Source: Vanessa cardui
Taxonomy: Eukaryota; Arthropoda; Insecta; Lepidoptera; Nymphalidae
Length of the DNA: 64,000 bases
Assembly: GCF_905220365.1 (NCBI RefSeq)
Contig: NC_061130.1
Coordinates: 2,673,501-2,737,500 of the forward strand
Direction of reading: 5' to 3'
The first letter of the stretch is position 1. Each line of letters begins with the position of its first letter. A model generated the notes under the pieces. It searched no databases. It saw nothing but the letters and a program-made list of their open reading frames with translations, and was not told the DNA's origin. The translations under genes were made by a program, and so were the position numbers. Below, one piece after another: positions 56,060 through 64,000 of this stretch.

Positions 56060-57380
56060 AACATCAACAATATATGCGCAGCGTCATCCAAAAGAGCTAC
56101 GGAAACAACACACCAACAAGAAATACGTTTAGAAACAAAGAGAATCCGAATTTCTACTTGGTACCATAACAGTTAGTCAACGTAATGATCAAGTTCCAGA
56201 TCTTCGAACAAGAATGTTTATCAAGAGATACAGAAAAACCTGACGAGCGAGCCCAACGACTGGATGATCAACGATTAAAATAGACTAAGTCAAGAACTAG
56301 AACCAATCTCAATAAATCCCGATGTGATCATTGGTTCAATGAATATGCCCCATATTGTCACGCTATGATGTTTAAAATAAACTGCTGATATAGTGCTACT
56401 CCACTGACAAAATGTATTTACCACAACTGGTTGAACCACCAGAACCTCTTCTTATCTACGTTACGGGAACTACTGAGGAGTTTGAATATTTCCTTCAACA
56501 TATTAGAAATTACAATTCTTGCTTTGAAATAACATCAATTGGAGCAACAAATATTGTACAATACAATAATTTCGCGTCTACGTTTAAAGAGTATCATATG
56601 ATCGGTTCACTTCTTTCAGTATCTAAATAAAATCCAGTTTCTGGACATTTATTCCATGGACAACGTAGAAAAAGATTGATCTTCGCTGCATGTTCAGTAC
56701 CACAACTAATCTAGAAATCATCACTAAATTTAGGATTATGCTTTATGAAAATAAATGTTTTTGTAAAAGATTTTAAAACTGCTCTAGAAGGTGAAACGAC
56801 AAATGATTCAAAGTCATTATCAATGCAGATAGAACGCCATTGAATGCATAGCATGAAAGGCGTTTTAATGCTGCCGTAGCTCCTGAAGTCACAGCTGTAG
56901 TTGTCGGTACAGAAATTACAAAACGACATTAAGCGACACAAAAACAATCAAGGTGTCGCTGAAACACATTAATCGTATGACAATTATTACGATTATCCAA
57001 TTATAGATGGATATCATCTCGGACTGTATCAAAATATTCTCACGACAGGCTCTGTGACATCGAAGAGTTAGTTGTATGGATTTTTTTGCGTATCGTATAA
57101 TGATTAGAGATAATCAATGTAACCATATTCTGAAGTGTCGTCAACTGTTTGAACAATTCATTGTTGACATGTACGCTATGGTCGAGAACGAACGATTAAA
57201 CTACATTCGATACAACCAATCAAAACTCTGAGCCAAAGAGTACATTTATATTTATATTTAGATACAATATCGAATGATAAAGTATCTGCTGATATTGGAC
57301 AAAGATCTTCGTACAGTGGAAGTCCAAGACATATGCACGAATATACTCAGGATGCTTTGACGTACGTTCGCAAGTATTGA
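56060..57380 (+). pseudogene. Helitron Rep/helicase protein, N-terminal remnants in several frames
   Basis: Hand translation gives, in order: TTHQQEIRLETKRIRIST (56107 on), INPDVIIGSMNMP-like (read NPDVIIGSMNMP at about 56318), LPQLVEPPEPLLIYVTGTTE through EFEYFLQHIRNYNSCFEITS (56418 on), APEVTAVVVGTE (about 56878), MYAMVENERLNYIRYNQSKL (about 57170) and YSGSPRHMHEYTQDALTYVR (about 57311). These are the blocks of the Helitron-like N-terminal domain in their usual order. Stops and frameshifts separate nearly all of them. The HUH nuclease region and helicase motifs that should follow are absent. Confidence 0.88.
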
Positions 57381-57476
57381 TAAGGTTGTAAATGTAATAA
57401 CATTGATATTCGATAGAACCGGATAAAAGAGTACGTGTTGGTTTGATTGATGCAAACTTTAACAGACTATAGAAAT

Positions 57477-57480
57477 TTAA
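57477..57480. other. TTAA target site, left copy
   Basis: TTAA directly precedes the left terminal repeat of the piggyBac element; its partner is at 58792-58795. Confidence 0.92.
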
Positions 57481-57792
57481 CCCTTCGGGTGCCTGGTGGG
57501 TCTGACAGACCCGTCACTTCAAAAAATCAACGATAACTTTTAAATTTTTGGAGCAAACCCTCTGCACTCCTGAGTAGCTTCGCGATACAAACTAACGGCT
57601 ATTTTGACTACTCATCCGCTGTCCGCAATGTACATCAATCCGAACAACACGCATTTTGTGTGCGCTTGGGTCTCAGGGACCCGACCAGGCACGCGGCGTA
57701 ACTTTTGATCTTTAAGCTATTATTTTTGTTTTGGCTCTTTAATTTATATTGGGTGATAAATTATTTGTGGAAAAAATATGAATACAGTTATA

Positions 57793-57904
57793 ATGGCTTG
57801 GCGATTAATAAATGATGAAATTCGCCAAGCTTCAGAGAGAAATTTTGAAGAAAATGAAGATGAGGATGTAATTTTTGATGAAAGTGAATGTGAATCAGAC
57901 ACAT
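57793..57904 (+). pseudogene. piggyBac transposase, N-terminal remnant
   Basis: An ATG at 57793 opens MAWRLINDEIRQASERNFEE followed by an acidic stretch (NEDEDVIFDESECESDT) and a stop; acidic codons continue in another frame (SDDDKEEVK). An acidic N-terminus is common in piggyBac transposases. Position just inside the left terminal repeat supports it. Confidence 0.7.
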
Positions 57905-58138
57905 GATTCTGATGATGACAAGGAAGAAGTAAAAGTCTATAACGAACCAAATAACAGTGATATCATATACACAACCAAATGAAAGTGATTTATATGTCCC
58001 AGCCATTATGTAACTTTGGTCACAGATTAATATATAAAGGTCTTGATTATTATTCTCAACACTACTGGCATAAACGCAAAAGTTAGTAATATGTTAAACA
58101 ATTCTGATACAAATACAACTAGATGGAACTTTATAAAA

Positions 58139-58419
58139 AAATGGGCATGGTATTGACTGCTCCACATCAGACTAAACGACGTAATAGTTGAAAGAAACAA
58201 AATCTTACAAATACTTTACGTAAGATAATCAGCTCTCATTTAGGGGAACCCTCAGAGCCACCACCCAAAAGACATGACGCTGGTAGAAAAATGTGTTGTT
58301 ATGTATGTCCTAGCCAAAAAGATCTCAAGTCTAAATTCATCAGTGTCTCTTGCACAAGTAATATTTGTTTGGAACACGCAATTTTCGTTTGCGAAAATTG
58401 TCCCATAAATACTGATTAG
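58139..58419 (+). pseudogene. piggyBac transposase, C-terminal cysteine-rich domain
   Basis: The frame reads MGMVLTAPHQTKRRNS, a stop, then LRKIISSHLGEPSEPPPKRH, KMCCYVCPSQKDLKSKF and SCTSNICLEHAIFVCENC before the final stop at 58417-58419. The pattern CxxC, C, CxxH, CxxC is the cross-brace zinc finger that binds the terminal repeats in piggyBac transposases. One internal stop lies before the finger; the finger itself is undamaged. Confidence 0.88.
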
Positions 58420-58791
58420 TTATAAGCAATACCTTTGTTACTTTTAGATCAAAATATAATAATTTGTAAGTTCATTAATTAGTGCCTTAAATTAATGTGA
58501 AGTCTTATTGTTAATCACAATTAAAACGTTTAATATTGTTGATTTAAACATAAGTGTTTATTTTTATTACGTAAAATTAGAGTCTTTTTATTTTTTTTAA
58601 TGTGACTTTGTAGAAGAACTTTAGTTTCATTTTATTTTTAATTCATATAACTAAACAGCTCTAAAATAAATATAAACACATTATTTTGCGTTCTGACTAA
58701 TGAATTAAGTAAAAAACAAGCATTTTGTAACCGGGTCCCACAGACCCACCAGGCACGCCATGTAAGTTTGACCCACCAGGCACCCGAAGGG

Positions 58792-58795
58792 TTAA
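58792..58795. other. TTAA target site, right copy
   Basis: Second copy of the TTAA target duplication; a further overlapping TTAA at 58796 (from 'ttaattaaa') is only partial. Confidence 0.9.
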
Positions 58796-59066
58796 TTAAA
58801 AATTTCATCGTACCTATATAACATCGTATAATTTTATAGGTGTTATGACCAATCTGCAGCCTATCGAGAACATCATTGAAGAAGATGAAATAGATGACGA
58901 ATATTAATTTTTTTTTAAGAATTTGACTAGATCTCGCATGTTTTTTTCTCTTTATTTGTTCCTTTATTATTTGTCCATTGTTGATGATCAGTAATTAATT
59001 ACAAAATGAAAAATTATTTTTTTTTTTCTGCGACTAATGCCCAGCGAAGCGGGCGGGTATAGCTAG

Positions 59067-59692
59067 TCGTAATAATAAATAAGACTATGAGATGAATATG
59101 GAACGTATATATTAACTATTCTTTATGTTTAATATCATTTGTTATAAGTCTCTCATCGAAAATCGTTCTTGACTCTTCCATGAGATTTATGTCGTGTAAA
59201 GAAAAGACATCAACATGAGTTAAGAAATGTATAATCTTGTCTATGATTCTCTGTCTATGTAGATAGCATACAACTATATTATCATCTTCATTAAAGCACT
59301 AATTAGTGGCTGTGTGTTTTGGCAATAGCTTAGTTTGAGCTGTACAATTCTATAACACACGGCGACAAAACAATTACGTATAGCGTTGCTGTTTGTAAAA
59401 GCTTACCGTGATAAAACTTGAGGTACTGTATCAGCTACGAAGTTCATACCCTATTTTAAAAATTTGATATTGGTCTTTTCTATCTAGAAATTCTGAGTGG
59501 TTATCCATAGCTTGAAAATTGACAGCGTTACACTATCGTTCCTCAGAAAGAACTCAAAGATATTATTCTTCCGTAATCGTTTCAGACGTTCTGAATTGAC
59601 ATCCAATAGGATTATGAGAGTGTTGAGATACGGAGGGTACCTGGTTTTGTGGTTAGGCTTGTGTACAATGAAGCCGTCGTGACTATATCTCA
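59067..59692. other. No gene seen
   Basis: Unassigned. Frames at 59484-59693 on both strands overlap and show no family features. Confidence 0.4.
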
Positions 59693-59960
59693 TTACTTGG
59701 TATTAGGGATATTTGCAAGCGCACCTGGGAAGATCTCAACTCAATCATCAGATAAGAATATCTGATATTCTCAGATCTTTTTTGTAGAAACAAAACAGCA
59801 GTACTGAGTGTGTTATGGTTTGAAAAATGCGTGATCCAATCTAACTAAGGGCACAAGAAACATAAGATCTTAGTTCTTAAGGATATGCATCACAACCGAA
59901 TATTTCTTACAACACCAAATGAGTATGGGTAGTGATGATCACTGACTATCATTTATACAT
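59693..59960 (+). repeat. Family 3 short repeat, strongly diverged
   Basis: 'attacttggtattagggata', 'aaaacagcagtactgagtgt' and 'aacataagatcttagttctt' in family order. The 3' end is lost where the next element begins. Confidence 0.6.
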
Positions 59961-59964
59961 TTAA

Positions 59965-60225
59965 TAAAATTGGAGTGTCTGTTTATAATATTAAAATAGC
60001 CCTTTTTAACTCAATGCTTATTCATGTATACACCGTATACATAACAAAATAACTTTTTTTACAATCTTTGTCTGTCAGTCTGTTTGTTCCGGGTAATCTC
60101 TGGAAAGGCTAGACCGATTTTGACGAGACTTTCATTGGCAGATAACAGATATAGTAGGAGTAACTTTGGCTACAATTTATTTTTTATTTAATTCAAACGC
60201 GTACATGATCGCGGGCACATATAGT
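59965..60225 (+). mobile_element. Non-autonomous Helitron-like element, type B, terminus altered
   Basis: 'aattggagtgtctgtttata', 'tgttccgggtaatctctgga' and 'ttcaaacgcgtacatgatcg' lead to 'gggcacatatagtc', where CTAG has become ATAG. It carries an extra stretch near 60015-60050. Confidence 0.78.
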
Positions 60226-60756
60226 CAATTATATCAAGTAACACCGCCTATAAGGAGAGTTACAATTTTCCTTAAAAAAACTTACAAATGCTTTTTAAAA
60301 TTACCTGAATAATATTACACATTAATGTATTCCATATTTTCTCAGAATAAGAAAGAATTAAGTAACAAATATATATAAATTTGTTTCAAATTTTTTAAAT
60401 ATATTCTTCGTATCTACAATGTACTATAATCGCCTTAAATGAAGAATCTCCAAGAAAAATATCTCGAAGTTCCTATAACGGGGGCATCGGAATACCTGAT
60501 CTAAGTAATGGAGGCTCTAAATCAAAGCTCCGCTGGAATAGCGGATATGGTTCAGTATTTTAAGAAATCCCTGGTATTTTAATAATCTTTTTATAATTTT
60601 GGAATTTGTTACTTAATTTATAAAACTGGTTCTTCAACGTTTACTGAGATAAGGTCCCATTATTTTTACTTGTATAATGTGATATTGATGCATATTCAGA
60701 AGGCTATTAACAACAAAATTGAATTTATGTAGACCTAATACAGTACAGTACAGTAA
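60226..60756. other. No gene seen
   Basis: AT-rich unassigned DNA. Confidence 0.4.
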
Positions 60757-61050
60757 CAGCCTGTAAATTTCCCACTGTTGGGCTGAGGCCTTCTCTCCCA
60801 TTAAGGAGATGATTGGAATATATTTACCACGCTGTTCCAATGCGGTTTGGTGGAATGCACGTGTGGCAGAATTTCGATGAAATTAGACATATGCACATTT
60901 CCTCGAGATGTTTCCTGCACCACCGAGCACGAGATGAATAATAAAAACAAATTAAGCACATATATACATATATATAGTGGTGCTTGCCTGGGTTTGAACC
61001 CGAAATCATCGGCTATGATGCACGCGTTATAACCACTGTGTCATCTCAAC
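60757..61050 (-). mobile_element. SINE-1 (tRNA-derived), full length, inverted
   Basis: Reversed 3' end 'cagcctgtaaatttcccact' at the left, preceded by short 'cagta' repeats; reversed B box 'gcctgggtttgaacccgaaa' and A box 'accactgtgtcatctcaac' at the right. Confidence 0.9.
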
Positions 61051-61359
61051 AATTCCATAACGTCAAATTAAGTTTACGAACAAATCAAACTTACTTTGTT
61101 TTAAAAATTAGTAACGGATTTTTAATATAATATTCTCTCCATGTTGTACATAATTTACATCATCTAATTTGTGTGATAGTGTTTGCCAAACAAGTCACGT
61201 GTTATATTAGTCAAACAATCCCAGTGACTTCATCGTATCAGCGTCTTATGTAAATTTCGACAAACGTTCCATGTAAAATTGACGTTCAATACACGAATGT
61301 ATAAATTCTCTATCGCGGCTTTTTTTCTATTTTAAATAGTAAATAAGGGCTAGACAACT
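61051..61359. other. No gene seen
   Basis: AT-rich, nothing recognised. Confidence 0.4.
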
Positions 61360-61475
61360 CACCTTTTGAGGACAAGGCTTTTTCCACCGCGGTGCTCCGA
61401 TGCGGGTTGCCAGTAACGTGTGTGGCAACATTTTATCCGTCACGTGCAGGTTACCTCACGAAGTTTGAAATGAAT
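61360..61475 (-). mobile_element. SINE-1 fragment, diverged, inverted
   Basis: 'ccttttgaggacaaggcttt', 'tccgatgcgggttgccagta' and 'cgtgcaggttacctcacgaa' match the reversed body. Confidence 0.6.
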
Positions 61476-61602
61476 ATTATATATACTCAGCCATCTTGAC
61501 CATTATAATATCATTAATATTTATAACACATGTTTTACAGACGTGTTTTTGCATAATAGTTCGTTTTGTAACATATTATTTAGTTCCATAAGACGCATTT
61601 TC

Positions 61603-61638
61603 AACCGACTTCCAAAAGGAGGAGGTTATCAATTCGTC

Positions 61639-61689
<51 letters not shown>

Positions 61690-62120
61690 GTTACCTCATA
61701 ACTTTTCACTGGGTGGACCGATTTTGATAATTTTTTTTTTGTTTGAAAGGTAGTGCTTCCCGTGGGAATCCCAATAAAACCCTACAGTATATCTATCAAA
61801 AAACAATACGAGAATACTTTAACAAATATGTTTTTTACAAATTACCTTTTACACGATAATATACTGGATCAATCAAGGGGCTCGCATCGCTTCTTTCTTT
61901 TGATTGTTGGGGCAAGGGCACCGTGGCTGACACCGGCTCCAAATATACCAATAATTATAACTACATGATATAATCGTTAATCGACTTTTAAGTAGTCTAA
62001 TATTTTTCATTTCATTTAACTTAGGAAGACTCTAAAAAATATGTTGAATACGCAATTATTTTTATTACTTTTTCGTGCATATTCATTTGTTTTAAAATAG
62101 TGTTTTGTTTGAAGTCGGTT
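61603..62120. mobile_element. MITE-like element with AACCGACTTC ends (long copy), with T41 run
   Basis: Left 'aaccgacttc' and right 'gaagtcggtt' are a perfect 10-bp inverted pair. Inside, 'gaggaggttatcaattcgtc' leads to a run of 41 T at 61643-61683, then 'cataacttttcactgggtgg'. No transposase. The copy at 6814-7005 shares both ends. Confidence 0.75.
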
Positions 62121-62141
62121 TTTCTTTTTGTTAAAATTTTA

Positions 62142-62280
62142 TTTATGTAATACATGGAAAATATAATAAAGAAATCACTGATAATTTTAAAAGTTTCTAA
62201 TAGTATGTCGTAAATAAACATATAATGTAGTACATTATATATCAGTATTGCACCCGTGACGACGTGGCATGGGGGATAGC
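62142..62280 (+). mobile_element. Helitron-like element type A, 3' half
   Basis: 'aatacatggaaaatataata', 'taaaagtttctaatagtatg' and 'cacccgtgacgacgtggcat' lead to 'atagctt', an eroded end. The 5' half is missing. Confidence 0.65.
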
Positions 62281-62447
62281 TTGTGAATTTATATTAACAA
62301 AATAAATCTCTTCCTTTGATTTATTAAAAAATTGTACCAGCTCTACACCAAGTTGGTTCTAATTTTAATTTATGAAAATAATCACATGTTATCTATTCGT
62401 GAAGAAGTAAAAGCATCAGAAAGATTTTGTTTTAAAATTCTATATAT

Positions 62448-62704
62448 AACAACAACAACAACAACTTGTAAATTTCCCACTGCAGAACTAAGGCCTCCTC
62501 ACCGTTTGAGGAGAAGGTTTTGGAACATGTTCCACCACGCTGGTCCATTCATTGGTGGAATACACATGTGGCTGCCTTCACCGCTGAGCACTAGATGAAT
62601 TATAAGCACAAATTAAGCTCATGAATATTGAGAGGTGCTTGCCTGGGTTTGAACTCGAAATCATCGGTTAAGATGCACGCGTTCAAACACTGGGCCATCT
62701 CGAA
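62448..62704 (-). mobile_element. SINE-1 (tRNA-derived), inverted, with (AAC)n tail
   Basis: The reversed tail is a clean (aac)n run at 62449-62466, followed by 'gtaaatttcccactgc', a body with deletions, reversed B box 'gggtttgaactcgaaatc' and reversed A box 'cactgggccatctcga'. Confidence 0.88.
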
Positions 62705-63273
62705 TCAATATCCTATGTACAAGGTACCATTTAAATTCAAATTTATAAACTTTTATTTCCTTACGCCAAAAATAGTATTACTTGAATAAAAGTACATGAA
62801 TTTATCAAAATATACAAATTATTATTTTTACTCTATACGACTATACGCGTTTTCGAAGGAATTCGAGGCAAATTATATTTTACGATATGAGGGATCGTTC
62901 GTTCCGAAGCACTTGCGCTGGCTCGCGGCCAGACTCGTTTCCTACTTGTAACTTTTGACATAATATCACTCTTACGCAAAAGTAATTTACGATAATATAT
63001 GTTGTTCGTATTTCGCAGTAGATAGGTCGTGCATTTAACAAGATTTTTATATAATATTACAGATAGAAGATCTTAAATTCAACAATAAAGATCTGGTGGT
63101 AATAGACTATGTAAATTTCTAATAATAAATCAACTTACTTTATCATACGTTAACGCTCTTTTTTAACGTGAAATTGAAATTTATCATCCGGCATATTCAA
63201 ACATAATATATATAGTTAGTTCCGACTCGAATATAAATGATTATAAGTATCTATAAAATTTGACGATATTGTG
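62705..63273. other. No gene seen
   Basis: AT-rich. 62880-62950 is more GC-rich ('ggctcgcggccagactcg') and unassigned. Confidence 0.4.
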
Positions 63274-63490
63274 TCATCGTCATCATCATCCTCCTGCCCT
63301 GATCCCAATTCTGCTTGGGGTTGGTGCAGCACGTCTTCTCCTTCCATACCTCACAGATATAGATATAGATTCTGACAGAGGTCAGACGTCATCTCGCAAG
63401 TAACATTCTTTCTAACCATATCGTCTTTCACAAAATCCATCATCTCTTTGGTCGTCCTCTACATCTACATTCATCCATATCCATACTCAA
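63274..63490 (-). pseudogene. RTE-type LINE, C-terminal end and tail
   Basis: The left end is a 'catcgtcatcatcatcctcc' tail, followed by reversed C-terminal codons similar to the copies at 28070 and 32138 ('gcagcacgtcttctccttcc', 'ttggtcgtcctctacatcta'). An extra 'agatatagatatagat' stretch at about 63357 interrupts it. Confidence 0.8.
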
Positions 63491-64000
63491 GACCGTTTTT
63501 TGACAATATTGTGAATGTATATTAATTGATTTCTAACTGTGCTGTTGTTATCTGTGCGATGTTTTATTAACCGTTAATCTATGATATATTATACCCGCTT
63601 TATCTGTCAAGTATAACTATGTATGCGGACTTACATAAAAAGTATTTTTTTGGGGTAGCCCGCCAACTTTACTTTGTTATATTTTATACCTGACCTAACT
63701 GAGTTAATGATGGCTTTGGATGTCCTGGAATAAAATGAATGACGCCATACTAGCTTTCAGACCAAATAATAAGTATTAATCAATATCAAAGATTTAATTA
63801 AATATGGTCATTATTATGTTGTTGTATCCGAGACTTGTGAACAAGAAATTCGTTAATAATGTCAAAATATCGAGCTACACCAAATAAAAATAAAAAACAT
63901 TAAAATAACCTTACATACTCAATTGTCGTAATCATTGATTAACAATTGCTTGGTTTAAATATTCAATTAAATCGTCGTTATAAAATCATTATAACGTCAT
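63491..64000. other. No gene seen
   Basis: AT-rich DNA up to the right edge, nothing recognised. Confidence 0.4.

Larger units (their letters stand above)
57481..58791 (+). mobile_element. piggyBac-type transposon, internally deleted, inserted in the Helitron
   Basis: The terminal inverted repeats begin 'cccttcgggtgcctgg' and are perfect for 22 bp (57481-57502 and 58770-58791). TTAA flanks both sides. Sub-terminal repeats of the form 'accaggcacgc' occur at about 57687 and 58749. The length of 1311 bp is about half that of a complete element. The catalytic core with its aspartates is missing, but pieces of both ends of the transposase remain. Confidence 0.94.
55776..59066 (+). mobile_element. 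Helitron with intact ends, coding region decayed, carrying a piggyBac insertion
   Basis: The 5' end starts TC ('tctatatacaaaagtagatg') directly after an A at 55775. The 3' end has a GC-rich hairpin (59039-59054, 'gcccagcgaagcgggc'), then 'gggtatag' and CTAG at 59063-59066, directly before a T. Both ends and the A/T insertion site fit Helitrons. Net length without the later piggyBac and one TTAA is 1976 bp, far below the usual 5-6 kb or more of autonomous elements, so most of the Rep and helicase region is gone. Confidence 0.88.

Noticed and set aside
57744..58006. Minus-strand frames of 68 and 72 codons
   Set aside because: They are antisense to the acidic N-terminal remnant of the piggyBac transposase.
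1..64000. A new multi-gene system
   Set aside because: After reading all frames longer than 60 codons, only transposon-derived proteins were recognised. No group of adjacent unexplained genes exists in the window.

Overview
The window looks like intergenic or intronic DNA from a lepidopteran (moth or butterfly) genome, probably a nymphalid-like one. It is AT-rich, and apart from transposon-derived reading frames I found no convincing host exon, rRNA gene or genuine tRNA gene. The lepidopteran call rests on the repeats. There are many tRNA-derived SINEs of the type described from nymphalid butterflies, many short Helitron-type elements ending in CTAG, and LINE 3' tails with the 'aataaagtttattttgatt' type of ending. 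Almost all of the sequence I can explain is mobile DNA in various stages of decay. Names of repeat families below (SINE-1, SINE-2, family 3, Helitron types A to C) are local labels of mine.

Layout. 0-10 kb: a LINE reverse-transcriptase (RT) fragment runs off the left edge (minus strand). It is followed by pieces of the three short repeat families, a second RT fragment at 6.4-6.7 kb, a MITE-like element at 6.8-7.0 kb and a long RNA-type hairpin at 8.66 kb. 10-22 kb: SINE-1 copies, mostly minus strand, family 3 copies, an inverted-repeat element with internal tandem repeats at 20.4-20.9 kb, and a SINE-2 copy carrying a 34-bp snap-back hairpin at 21.3 kb. 22-33 kb: mostly unassigned AT-rich DNA, with an inverted pair of GC-rich repeats (24.7 and 31.1 kb), RTE-type LINE 3' ends (28.1 and 32.1 kb) and a perfect 25-bp palindrome at 30.7 kb. 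33-48 kb: a minus-strand LINE RT with its own 3' tail (39.3-40.5 kb) beside a 21-bp minisatellite, a Pif1-like helicase remnant at 46.8-47.2 kb, and further SINE and Helitron copies. 48-64 kb: short Helitrons, a large LINE RT frame at 54.0-55.6 kb, and then the best structure in the window, described next.

The strongest find is at 54.0-59.1 kb. A 5'-truncated LINE with about 470 open codons is followed 138 bp later by a Helitron (55776-59066) with a recognisable 5' TC end, a 3' hairpin plus CTAG end and the A/T insertion site. Its Rep region is decayed. Inside it sits a 1311-bp internally deleted piggyBac element (57481-58791) with 22-bp perfect terminal inverted repeats and TTAA on both sides. 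The order of insertion can be read directly: Helitron first, piggyBac later.

No gene here appears able to make a complete functional product. The frames work together only as layers of transposition. SINEs sit near Helitron and LINE fragments, and the widely scattered 3' tails appear to belong to the same LINE family as the RT at 39.6-40.5 kb. I saw no new multi-gene system. The less explained items are the hairpins at 8.66, 21.3 and 30.7 kb, the element at 20.4 kb and the minisatellite block at 38.3-39.3 kb.
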